Positions 23,692 to 34,813 of a stretch of DNA of 64,000 bases are shown here, in pieces. Both the position numbers and the translations under genes were made by a program. The DNA is from Ceratodon purpureus (lineage: Eukaryota > Streptophyta > Bryopsida > Pseudoditrichales > Ditrichaceae): assembly GCA_014871385.1 (NCBI GenBank), contig CM026427.1, positions 3,282,068 to 3,346,067 of the forward strand, given 5' to 3'. How positions within the stretch are numbered: position 1 is the stretch's first letter; the number at the start of each line of letters is the position of its first letter. Below the pieces are notes generated by a model. It was not told the DNA's origin, ran no database searches, and worked only from the letters and a program-made list of their open reading frames with translations.

Positions 23692-26600
23692 ATGGCGTCA
23701 GACGCCAATCAGAACATAGTAGCGGAGGTGATAGGTGAGCTCAACAAAGTAGTGCAGGAAGCTCGCGAGGCGCCCGTGGAGAAGGAGAGCTTCTGGCGCT
23801 TCGTTTCGTACCTTGAGCAATTGCGGCCTATCCTTGATCAACTGAATATTGGGAAGGCACCCGGGCTGCCTCTCCGCGTGCAAACGGCGCTGAATGGCAT
23901 CAAGTCAGAGTTGGTGAATTTCCAAGGTCCTCTGCAGACATGCAAAAGTAAGAGCCGGCTCTACTTGCTCACGCACTGCCAGGACGTGGTGAAAGAAATC
24001 CAGAGAACGACGCATGGAATAGGTCATTACCTGGCTCGTTTCCCCGTCACGGTAGCGAAATCTGCTCAAATGGGGGATGTGAGCAAGAAGGCGGATGACC
24101 TCGCCCGCGAAATGCAACAAGCTCAATTCGCGGTATAGTCTTCTTACTTTCATTTTTCAGAATCTCGGATCATTGGGTACCGTGACAGAGTTGCTCTAAT
24201 AGAGCGGGCCAATTCAGGATATGATTGTGATGAGTTGCTTTATGACACAGGTTCCTGCAAACGAGGAGCGCATATGTTTAGCACTCGCGAGAGAAGCCCA
24301 ATCATCGAGACAAGAGGGTGTAGATTCTGCAGTTCAGAACGCGATCCTTCTCGACGTTGGCCGCGAATTGGGGCTTGATCTCGACAGAAACAGAGGCGCG
24401 CTCTTTGAGCAGCTTCATCTGCTGCGAAAGGAGCTTGTGGACTGTCGCGACGAAGCTCAAATACGGTTGCTGGAAACCATTGAATCTATGTTCCAGGCAT
24501 GGACTCTCGAGCCCGCTGTCCCGCACTGGCACACGATTGTCGAGTCTGCGGAAGATGACCCAATTGCACCATTTGACACATTTCTGTGTCCCCTGTCTAA
24601 ACAAGTAAGCTTGTTCACTCCACCTTTTTTCCTCTTTTCTTTTTGAAATCCTTCGTCATTCTCTCCGATGTGTTGAACCATGTGGTGCAATTGGATCACG
24701 AAAACTGGGCACAGCAAAACTATCTTGAATCAAAGTTTCTGATGTGATAACTTGTGTAGGTGATGAAGGATCCGGTGTTCCTGCAATCTGAGCGAACCTA
24801 TGAGCGCAGTGCAATAGAGAATTGGTTTAATACTTGTCGACTACAAGGACGACCACCCACATGCCCCGTCTCCGGACAGATACTGACTTCCACCGATCTG
24901 CGACCAAGCTTAGTTCTTCGTCAAACCATTCAGGAATGGGAGCAGCGCAACGTCGCAATTCGGATTCGTCAAGCAGTCACCCGCTTAGGCCCAACTACAT
25001 CGGTAAAAATTTCCACCAGGCCTCTCCATTCGAATGTTTTCCCTGCATCGATTTGTCTAAAACTCGTTATCATAACTGATAATCAATTGGGAACAGATGT
25101 ATAAAAACTTACGTGAAAATATTCCAACAGGGTGAAGAAGCTGAGCATGCACTTGAGGATATTGTTCTTATGTCTGAGGACAGCCCCGAAAATCGTCGTA
25201 AGCTCAGCGAAGCAGGAATCATTCCTCTAGTGCTTGGGCTGTGGCAGCGAAACGTTAAGTCACGTGCTCACCTCCGAAGTCAAGCCATCTCCGCCCTCCG
25301 CCACATGGCCATCGGCTCTCAGGCAAACAAGGTGCAGTTTTGCAATGGCCCCACTTAAGCAACAGATCTCCGAGATTTCATTGTGCTTTTTATCCTTCTC
25401 TCCCGATTCTCAGTTTGAGCTTCAATTACATCCATTCTCGTTTTCTGTGCCGGCAGGATGCTATGGTAGAAATTGGAGCAATAAAGCTTGCGGTGCAAAG
25501 TTTGGGCAGCGGCGTGGACAAAGAAAGGGAGTGCGCAGTCGGACTTCTCCATGAATTATCGTTAAGCAAGTCCATGTGTACACGCATCGGCTCTGAAAAG
25601 GGTGCAATTGTCGCCCTTATTGGAGTGACTTCAACTCACAGTGGAAACGCAGAGATTAGTCATCTTGCCGACCTCACACTCCTGAACCTGGAGCATGTGG
25701 ACGCCAATGCCTTGCAAATGGCAGAGGCAGGTCGCATGAAACCTGTACTTACTCGCCTATGCCAAGGCCCTGAGGAAACTCAAGTGAAGCTTGCTCAACA
25801 CTTGGGCCAAATGATCCTCACCAATACTAGCAAGGAAGTTGTCGCCGAGACTGGCGGTAGAACTCTAGTTCGAATGCTGTCGATCAGTCCAAACGCAAGG
25901 GAAGCCGCTTTGGGTGCCCTCTTGAACTTGTCGACATTAGAGGACACTGCAAATGTGCTAATCAAAGCTGGTATTATCGCTCATCTAGTTTTTACAGTCT
26001 TCTCGCTGCCGGCGCCGACGAACTTGAAGGAAATGGCAATAAGCACTCTGGCAAATCTGGTCATGGTGCCAGGCAATTGGGAACATTCCTTGGTGGATAA
26101 AGAGGGGAATTTCTTGCATTCGGAAAAGATTTTGCACAAGCTCTTCGGGCTTCTACAGAGTGGGAGTTCGCAGTGGAAGGAGAAAATTCTCCAGACTTTG
26201 TACGGCATGGCTTGCTCTACTGAAGTGGCAGGTTTGTAGAACATGGCATTTCCTGAGTTCATTTCAAGCTGATACAGGCCCGGAATTCGTTGCCGCATCC
26301 TGTTTTTACTGATTCTGCTTTGGTGTTCCAGATGTGGTGGCAGCCAACATACGCAGCTGCGGCGGCTCGGCCACACTTATGACCTTCATGACGCATCCCG
26401 ACACAAACATTCGTCTAAATGCCCTGCGTTTGCTCAGCCTGCTCAGTGTACACATCGGAGACGACATTGCTGCCGCTCTCCGCTCCACACTCCAGCTGAA
26501 GTATCTGAAGGAGGTTCTTCAACTACACGGAAAGGCTGCTTTGGAAGAGCGCGTTGCGGCTGCAACGATTCTAGCTAACACTCCAATTACTGAATTTGAG

Positions 26601-27671
26601 GCAAGTAACATTCTAACCTCATATCGAACGATAACAAATTACTGATGCAGTTGCAATGGCGGCATGGAGATGAATCGAGAGACTTGAGGAATTCGTCTGA
26701 GATATTGAAGCTTGGAAGAGTGCTCATGAACATACCTGAGTGAATCTTACACCTGGCTTTTGCTGCGTTTTTCTAAGAAGGATGTTTTCATGCAGGTAAT
26801 CCGAGTGCTTGAAGTTGATATGCTTCAATGGACAGTCGCCACCCTCCAGGATTGCAAGACAGGGCGGATAGGCCGCCTATCAGGGCGAGCGGGATGTGCA
26901 ATGCAAGAGGCATTACTCGGCATCTTACTCCACTTCGCCAGAAACTCCAACGTCGCCATCCTCAACAGCATGCGAGACCTGCACCTCTTCACCATCTTCC
27001 AGGAGAAGCTGATTGCGCACTGGACACCATTGACCAAGGAACGGTCCGCCCTCGGTCTGCAGCTCCTCTCAGAGCGAGCTCACCTCTTCACTCTCCGAAA
27101 CCCAACGCATCCTCCCACTCGCAGCAGCTTCTTCGGCCTCTGCCTGTTCCCTTCCAAAACTATCCGCGACCTGCCTGAAAAATGCGACGTCCACGGCGGC
27201 GTCTGCGACCCCAACGCCTCATTCTGCCTAGTCGCTGCGAACGCAATCACACCACTGATCGAGCTCCTCGAGGAAGAAGATGACTACGGCGTCAGAGAAG
27301 CCGTTGTTGGCGCTCTCTCCACGCTCCTCTCCGACGGCGTTAACATGAAAGAAGGCGTCGAGGAGCTTGCCCGCGCAGAGGGCGTGCAACCCATCTTCGA
27401 CCTGTTCTACAGCGTCCGCCAAGCTGGCCGCCTCCAAGAGAAGACTGTCTGGATGATCGAGCGCATCCTCCGAGTCCCTGAATACGCCCAAAGCTACACA
27501 TCCGACCAAGGCCTCGTCAAAGCGCTCATGGAAGCGTTCCGTCACGGCAGCCCCAACACGCGCACCCTCGCGCAGGAAGCTCTCGACTCGCTCTCGCCTT
27601 CAGGCTCCTCCGCGCAACACGCCACTTCTTTCCACAAAACTATGAGCATGGGACGCCGCAACTCGCTATGA
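23692..27671 (+). CDS. PUB: U-box/ARM-repeat E3 ubiquitin ligase, PUB42-44 (SAUL1) type (about 1052 aa)
   Basis: Seven exons are proposed: 23692-24132, 24251-24604, 24760-25002, 25131-25331, 25457-26231, 26332-26600 and 26796-27671. All are in phase. Residues 1-250 form the helical U-box N-terminal region. The U-box is at about 255-330 (DTFLCPLSKQ, VMKDPVFLQSERTYERSAIENWF, CPVSGQ, PSLVLRQTIQEW) and is split by the intron at 24605-24759. From about 350 to 1035 there are successive armadillo repeats (for example AGIIPLVLGLW and TANVLIKAGIIAHLV). The protein would bring an E2 to substrates bound by the ARM array, near the plasma membrane in characterised relatives. The intron at 26601-26795 starts with GC (GAG|GCAAGT), a known minor class. 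It contains a 90-base open stretch after a GATGCAG that would add a stop if spliced in. Confidence 0.9.
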
Positions 27672-28598
27672 CACAATCGATATGACACCAATGACAGAGC
27701 GACTCGACCAAGCTCTGATCCATGTACCGGTATCGGATCATCGTCGTGCGCAAGTTTGATCTCCACTTGCGCATCGCAATGATCCATATCTTCCTCCCCC
27801 AAAAACCGATTCAATTGTACAATGATGACAAAAAATTAAAACTGTTCAGTAGAATGTTTGTAGAATAGGAGAGAGTTGAAAGCGTAAGTCCGGCGATCGG
27901 TGCCAGTGAAAATTGAGCGATGATCGTTGTGAGAGCTTTGATTGAATATCCGCTGCAGAATGTAATCTGTGGCCACTTGTTTCAATAGGCATTGCAGATG
28001 AAATTTTTGAGAACCTCCGATTAAGGTCATTTTTTTCGAGAATGGGATCGCTGTGAAGTTTTGAGATTTGATTGCAATCTGATCAGACACTGGCAACATT
28101 CTTAGGCCCCTGATCCTGCACGTGATGCTGATTTACAAACTCTCAATGGCTTGCTGGGCATACAGTTTCCTATCCTGCGTTAACTCTCTCTCAAAACATT
28201 CACGGTTAACAATCTTATGTCCCAGACCATAAACATTTATGTTTTGTATGAGAAACACATATTTCAGTTCCTGACATTCACCTGTAAGAGTCTGATATTC
28301 CGATCCAATCTGCATCTAAAAGTTTTACAGCCAGAAGGGTTTTTTTGTGCCAAAACAAGCGCTTGATTCAAGCTGGCCAGAGTTCTTCCTCTTGCGTGGA
28401 AAGCAAAAGAGAAAGTAATGTTCAGTGTTGATTGGTTTTGGAGACACGGTCCTGGACTCAAGCTCGGATGTGGGGCCGACGCTTTGTGAGGACGGGCCAC
28501 TTTTGTGCGTCACTGATTTCTGTCACTTGTTGTGGGTTGCGTTGGGATTGTCTTCTTACACCAGACACTGAATCTCTGGTCCGCAAATCTTCGCAACC
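27672..28598. other. Intergenic stretch between U-box gene and DUF3598-like gene
   Basis: It holds the 3' UTR of the ligase gene and the promoter and leader of the next gene. The short ORFs on both strands show no recognisable domain. Confidence 0.5.
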
Positions 28599-30412
28599 AT
28601 GTCGACCTCCTTGCTCTCCCGTTTCGCAGCATCGCCGTCGTGCGTGCCCAAGGACTGCTCGCCCAAGCTGTGCACTCAACGAGTTTCATGTGCCGCTGTG
28701 GCTGTGCCTGGGAGTTTCGGGAAGAGTGAGAGATGTGGGTTTGGGAGCGTCAGGTCGGAGAGAAGGCTCACGGTTCATGCCGTTGACGGGGAGCAGCGCG
28801 CCAGTGCCGTGGTGGTGGACGAGCCTCGCACTAGCACCTCTGATGATTCTGGTGCGTTTTGTAGCTCGTGGCGATCATTTCGCTCCAATTCGCAGGAGAA
28901 TTTGAGGATTTAGTACAGATTTGAAATTATGATTGATGCTGGGGGTGTAGTGTTAATGAATTGGGTTGCAATTGTGTGAGGATTCGGGAACGAGAGCAGA
29001 TTGCTATCCATGGCCGGTCTTGACATGATATAGTGAGAAATGGGTTTAATGTTCATGGGTTTACATTTGCTACTCTTCTGTCGACGTTAAAGTTTTATGT
29101 GAGACGAGGAGCAGACATGTGAGAGAACATAGTGTTGATAGGTGGAACAGTGGGATTCTCGCAGGGACTGCGGATTGGGAAGGTTTTGGCGCTCAGGTGA
29201 GTGCAGAATGGGACGGATACAGTGCAGAATTCAATTTCGCAGGGGAGCCGTTCGAGCTGCCGAGCAACATAGTACCGGACGCATTTCGTGAGTGGGGAGT
29301 CGAGATTCACGATTGGCAAACGCAGTGCCCGACCCTTGCTCACCCCGAGAAGGGCCGTTTGTGGTACAAGGTCATTAGGTTACACCCAACTGTGGGCTGT
29401 GAGGCAGACGCTGCCACTATCTACGGCGTCGAGAAATGCGATGTGCAGGAGAAGGCCGCTGCGCTCGCATATCACAACAGTGGCTCGTACACAATCGTAT
29501 GGCGCGGCAAGCGTGTCACAAAAGAACAATTAGGGTCAGGGCCAGGGAAGGAGGTCTTCCGAGAGGGAGATGCCATCGAAGTGGAGCAATGCCTTGTACA
29601 TGAGAAGAAGCGTATACGAGTCCTGCAACATCTGGACCCGCGGAGGCGTGTGACGGTGTTTCGTGAAGCTTATGAAGGCCCGTTCCGTAACGGCGAGTCG
29701 CTCGGTGGTTGTGCAATTGGTACCCCAGCTTTTGCCAAACAGAAGCCATTAGAGGCCTCTGCCCTTACAGGATCATGGCGTACCGACCTGTACTCTGCGC
29801 AAAACTTACAACATCAGCAGGTAAAAGCACCAACAGTTTGTCGATCTCAACCTTTGAAATGAGAGGATTGTAACCCTAAATCTTTATCCATTGTTGAAGA
29901 ACATGTGGTTCACCACGTTGATCCATTGTGTTGTGGTTCGGCAGCCATGGGCATATATATCTCCTACATAAGACTTTTTGGTTGGTTTTGTGACACTTCA
30001 GTTTCTGATTGCGAGCTTGCCATTGCAGGAGTACTCAAGCAGTGAACTGGTTTCGTCAGGTGTTGAAGATGTCGAGAGGCAACTGTCTGATACAAATCTC
30101 TACCTTCCCTTAGATACTTGGACTTCGTTGTCGAAGTCCGAGTCTGGGGGTACTGTTGTTGAAACTGGCTGGCTTGTGAAACCTGATCAGGCGGTAGTGT
30201 CTGTCTGTGAGTTTGAAAGCTCTGGAGATCTCAAGGTGAGTGACATTGTTTTTCTTTGAAGCTAGTATGTTGAAAGGTTTGGATGCATTGTTGGATATCG
30301 TTTCTTTGATTTTTAGACGGTTTCTGTGTAGTGACTCTTCCTTGTTTGCTTGTTTGTTTTTTGATTGCAGGGTGTTAGCCTGAGACTTGAGAAGCGGATC
30401 TCAGGTGAATGA
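28599..30412 (+). CDS. Plastid-targeted DUF3598-like protein (about 398 aa)
   Basis: Exons are 28599-28851, 29126-29820, 30029-30235 and 30371-30412, with phase conserved. The first ~60 residues are rich in Ser, Ala, Arg and Val with no acidic residues until about residue 19, as expected for a chloroplast transit peptide. The body contains WEGFGAQVSAEWDGYSAEF, PDAFREWGVEIHDWQTQCP and a VGCEADAATIYG segment, which I associate with plant and cyanobacterial DUF3598-type proteins of unknown biochemistry. No catalytic motif is evident. The 3' end of the first intron is the weakest border: the only acceptor that keeps the frame is the AG before 29126. It lies on the same strand as the genes on both sides but well separated from them, so it should have its own promoter. 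Confidence 0.75.
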
Positions 30413-31853
30413 GCTCATGTGCAAAAGAGTCGGGAAAATTGGCTGCAAGTAGTGTTGCTGATTTTTCTTGAAAGACGTACTGAAAGGCATGTCTATATTG
30501 ATACATTGTTTTATACAGTCCGATGCCCTTTGTATTATTATGCTATTCGTATTTTGAGAATGGCTTTACTTTTTTAGATGTTTCTGTTCTTGTTTATTAT
30601 TTTTCATTATTTTGACACAAAAAGAATGAGAGAATGGCTTTGTATTGACTTATGAAGGTATATAACCAGGACTCTTGGTATGAGCAAATTGATTGCTTCA
30701 AATTGATCTCTGGATGTATGTTAAGTGTATGTGAATGTGTCGTTTTTGTGCGTTCTTTTATTTTGAAGTGAATTCCAATGATGTATAAAGATGGTTGTGT
30801 TGGTAAGATAAGAAGAATTCAAAATCACTGCAAGTGGAACTGTGATTTTTGGAGCAATACAAAATAAAAAACTCATTGACGCTTAGTGAAAAACTCACTA
30901 CGATGCTCGTAATTTCTGCGTTATGATTCCTGTAAAAAGCGGCACTTACCAGGTGAGAAGATGATGTGCTATGCGGTAAACGACATCCCATAAGCCTCCA
31001 AAAGTTCGTATATATCCGCTTTATGCCAAACCTAGGGTCAAGCAAGCTGACCCAAGTTAATTTTAAGCCCTCTTCTTGCTAGACACGAATACTCTCCAGT
31101 CCACATTCCGCATTAATTCCCACCACCGGAGTCACGCAGGAACCTTCGATACCACATTCCACAGGCTCCAAGGAGATGAACTTCAACAAAAGTTGCCTTG
31201 CAGAATAAGGAATCTTAACCAGAAACTGCAAACACCCCTTCCAAAACACTGCCTCCTCTCACAAACCAACAACACTAATCAAGTACAAGGTGCAAAAACC
31301 AACAGAGCACCAATAACCACCCTAATTGCTCATGCATGCACAAGAGACGACCCACATTCGGATTCCGACATGAACAATTCAGGTAACCCTGCAGTCAATA
31401 ATCCCCTTTCACCCTACATCCCAAAACCAACCCCCAATTGTAGTAACCACATCCCAAACTGATCAAAGCTACAATCACAACCTCCACCCAAGTGCCACTC
31501 CCATCAAAAAACCGCAGGTGGACTAAAAACAATTCAAAGATCCAAAAATCCAGAAATATCTCCACCTACCTTTACCTCTCAGAACCATATCAGAATTCCC
31601 GTTTGCCGTCCCAGTGCAGCCACTTGTTGACCCCACCCACGCCACTTCAAACGCCCCAAGCGCTCCAAAAACCACCACTATCTATTAATGCCCTAGATTC
31701 AGATCAGTAAGATCTACGTAGGGTGTAGATATTGACGCTTTTAGCTGAGTGTCCAAGTTGGGGTGCCGGGGAGGGCCGCGGTGACGGGGTCTGATTGTGG
31801 CGGCGTGTGAGTGGAAACGCAGAATGGGGGCCCAGGCGAGGAGAGAGACGAAG

Positions 31854-31887
<34 letters not shown>

Positions 31888-33399
31888 CTGCGTCGCCAGG
31901 GCGTCGTCTCCGCAGAGGCGTGCTCGCGTTTCGCTGATCCGTCTCCCACTGTGGCGGCCGCCACTTTCCTCCCCTCGACTGCCTGCCTTGATCGCCACGG
32001 GATACCTCTTTCTACTGATCTTTCTCTCCACTTCAGCACATCTCTGGAGCGTCCAGGAGGCCAGCGTTTCTCCTCAGCTTCTGTTCCCCAGGTTGGTTTG
32101 TGTTGCGCGGACTCGTCTACTTACTTACTCTGTGTTTTCGTAGCGTGGACTTTTCGTTTGGTTTTCTTCTCCTTAGTGGGGGTGCGGGTGGAGTTTTAGT
32201 AGAGCGGAAGACGTGAAGCGTAGAATGGTTTGTGATGTTACGTGAATCGTTCTGGTGATCGTTACTGGGGAGGTACGTGAGTTTGGGGGAGTGGTTTTGA
32301 AGCGCTGGTGTTTTGGTTTTTAGTTTTGTTGCTTTGATGTTGCATTTCGTGAATTTTAGTGTTGAGCTCGTTTTTAGGTTCTTTGTGAGGAGTTGTGGAT
32401 TTATGGCGGGTTTTGATCAGGGGTGGGTTTGAGGCTTGGCTTAGTTCAGGAAGGCGTGTAGTTTCGTGTAAGTCACCTTGTTTCTTGATTCTTGTTTGCT
32501 TAGACTGCGTTTTATCAATTCGGTTTGACAGGGTGCATATTTAACTTTCTCAGTGCGTGAGCTGGAAATAGACGGATTGAAATTTGTTCTGATCTTTGCT
32601 ATGTACAAATTCAAGGACTAGCGAACTAGCTGAGAATACTTTTCCTGCACCTCGATCTCCTGTTATTTTATTTTTTAGAATGACTATAACCGGTATGCAC
32701 GATGTTCCTGAAACAATTCTAGGTCACCAGTGGTGAATAGATAGAGAAAAGTTGCTTATGAAATGTTGAAGATTCTTGTCAGAGAATTTTGTTTGAAGAA
32801 TGGAACGTCCTTTCTGTAGTGACAACAATATCAATCATTTCTCCTTTCATGTGACTTCTTTTTGAACAGAAATTGTCGGGTTGGTAGTCGTATGCTGGCT
32901 TCATATAACTGCAGGGAAGTATGAAGTGAATTGTTTGTTCCGGTTACATTTGAATGCGTATGTAATTGGATTATCTGTGAGAAAATGTGACAATATTTCT
33001 GACCTAAAGTGGAGAATTTTTCTTTTCCTCGGTTGACCTGGCTCGTGTTACATTCGTAAAATTTCAGGGTATGCAGGTAGCAGTCCCTTTTGTTAGTTAT
33101 TGCAGCTCGCAGCATCTTTCTTTTGTTGGCGTACAGAAGCTTCTCTGCACTATTCTGTAGTGTCATTGGACTCGAGTGAATTTATTTTCGAGTGTCATTC
33201 TAGGTTTTCGAACTTATCTTGTAATGATTTCTCCTTACGGAAACATGTATGGCTGACGGTTTTTGTTCCTTATGGTCTGCAGCAGTTTGTAAGAGTGGTA
33301 GCCTGATTTGATCTCCGACAGACAAAGCCCTCTTATCCACTTGACGGCACACCCTGTGATCCTTGGCATCGCCCTTCAAGAGTCTGGGTTCCCGGCAAA
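30413..33399. other. Intergenic stretch and long leader of the PRELI gene
   Basis: Positions 30,413-31,080 are AT-rich with the 3' UTR of the previous gene. Positions 31,080-31,700 are C/A-rich on the plus strand and have only low-complexity ORFs. A (GA)n tract at 31852-31885 lies in a GC-rich zone that looks like a promoter and 5' UTR of the PRELI gene. A probable leader intron runs from about 32092 (CCCCAG|GTTGG) to about 33282 (GTCTGCAG), which would put the ATG at 33400 in the second exon. Confidence 0.45.
31852..31885 (+). repeat. (GA)n microsatellite in probable promoter/5' UTR
   Basis: A nearly pure GA run of about 25 bp followed by GGGAGA variants. GA tracts are common core-promoter elements in plants, and this one sits upstream of the presumed leader of the PRELI gene. 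Confidence 0.8.
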
Positions 33400-34189
33400 A
33401 TGGTGGCGGGATATGTGCAAGAGCATATCTACAGGCATCCATGGGAACGAGTTACGGCGGCAAATTGGAAGAAGTATGCAGACCCCGAACATAGGCCGCT
33501 ACTCTCACACGTTGTAGACGTCAACATTGTGAACAGAAGTGTGGATCAGGAGGGTGGACAGTTGCTCACCACCCGATCAATCATTGTAAATGCTCCTGGC
33601 CCCTGGTGGCTCCAGCGTCTCATGGGAACTAATGTTTGCCAATGCTTAGAGGAGTCCATTGTCGATAATGGTAACATCCCGCTGCCCATTCCTTCTGTAC
33701 TTTGACTTCTCCTTCTCCTCTCATGTGCATACTAGGCTGTGCTTCTTAGTTTCGGCATTTACCGGAGATTGACCCTGATTATCCTATTCTGCAGGCAAGC
33801 GAACTTTAGAGATGGTAACTCGCAACGTGACCTTGAAAGATTTCGTCGACGTAGAAGAGAAGTGCTCGTATCTCCCACATCCCGAGAACTCAGAGTGGAC
33901 CTTGTTTCGGCAAGAGACGAACATCACGTGCGCGTCCATGCCAGCTTTGAAGTCCATGGCAGCGAAGATTGAGCAGAAGTGTGCAGAGAAGTTCCAACAG
34001 AATAGTGTTCGGGGAAGGGAGGTTCTAGAGTTTGTCTGCAAATCTTTGGAAAGAGCAGAAACTGCAGCAGCCCCGCCAGCGAAACCACAGTTGGTTGTGA
34101 ATACGCAGCAAAGCAGCAACATCCACAGCCACAGCTACAGCAAGTGGAGAACTTTTGAACGGGCCGAGTTTGTGGGTGCTACCTTGTAA
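33400..34189 (+). CDS. PRELI/MSF1-domain protein, mitochondrial lipid transfer (221 aa)
   Basis: Two exons, 33400-33670 and 33795-34189, join at G|GC in phase. The start gives MVAGYVQEHIYRHPWERV, matching the first strand and helix of the PRELI/MSF1 (slowmo) domain. The features HPWERVTAANWKKY, LLSHVVDVNIVNR, GQLLTTRSIIVNAPGPWW and EESIVDNGKRTLEMVTRNVTL follow in the family order and fill residues 1 to about 170. The rest is a Ser/Gln/Asn-rich tail. Characterised family members carry phosphatidic acid or phosphatidylserine between mitochondrial membranes in the intermembrane space. That role is inferred from the family. The gene converges on SOSEKI, whose stop is about 620 bp downstream. Confidence 0.88.
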
Positions 34190-34813
34190 CAGTGACCCAA
34201 CACTGGGTGCAATTTTGACAATCTTATTGGTCATTTTTGTTCCACAATAGTGGTACTTAGGAAATAATTGGATATTCACAGGAGTTTATCTCGATGGCCT
34301 TATTTTGCACATTGCATGTCAGAGTCTTGCAATAGAGAGGTATAAAACCTCGTTGTCAAGGCCATGGTCACATTATTTGGTGAGGAGTCTCAATTCGTGC
34401 GTCTTGGTACAACTGTACTGATGCTGTAGAAAGGTACTTTCATTATGAGGTTTATATTGTAGTGGTAGAAGGAAAGCGATTCTTACAGACCGACCTACTA
34501 AGCCTTTGTAACATCATTCAATTTCTAAATGACCTACTTGGTACAGAGTTCACGAACTGCAAACAGACATCTCAGTGAGATTACAGAATTGTACAACGTG
34601 ACTATTCTTCGGAGACATTCGTAATTGTCACACTTGGCAAAATGTTTACTGATACTCTGATTTAATGATACATGTTAAATCTTACAACCCTGCTATACGC
34701 GGAAATTTGTACAAGTGATGTGTTGAGATTGAAGTCAGTGACTGCTAACTTCATTCTTCGGAGCGGACAGATTAAACCTACTCTAGCACAAAATATCTCA
34801 GAACTTATTTCCG
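34190..34813. other. Shared 3' region of the convergent PRELI and SOSEKI genes
   Basis: This interval must contain both 3' UTRs and polyadenylation sites. There is no gene and no clear motif beyond AT-rich stretches. Confidence 0.6.

Noticed and set aside
29288..29533. Alternative-frame ORFs inside the DUF3598-like gene
   Set aside because: They are shadows of the main reading frame, which carries the conserved family segments.
31704..32199. Overlapping long ORFs on both strands around the GA tract
   Set aside because: They are opened by the GA repeat and high GC, and sit in the probable promoter and leader of the PRELI gene.
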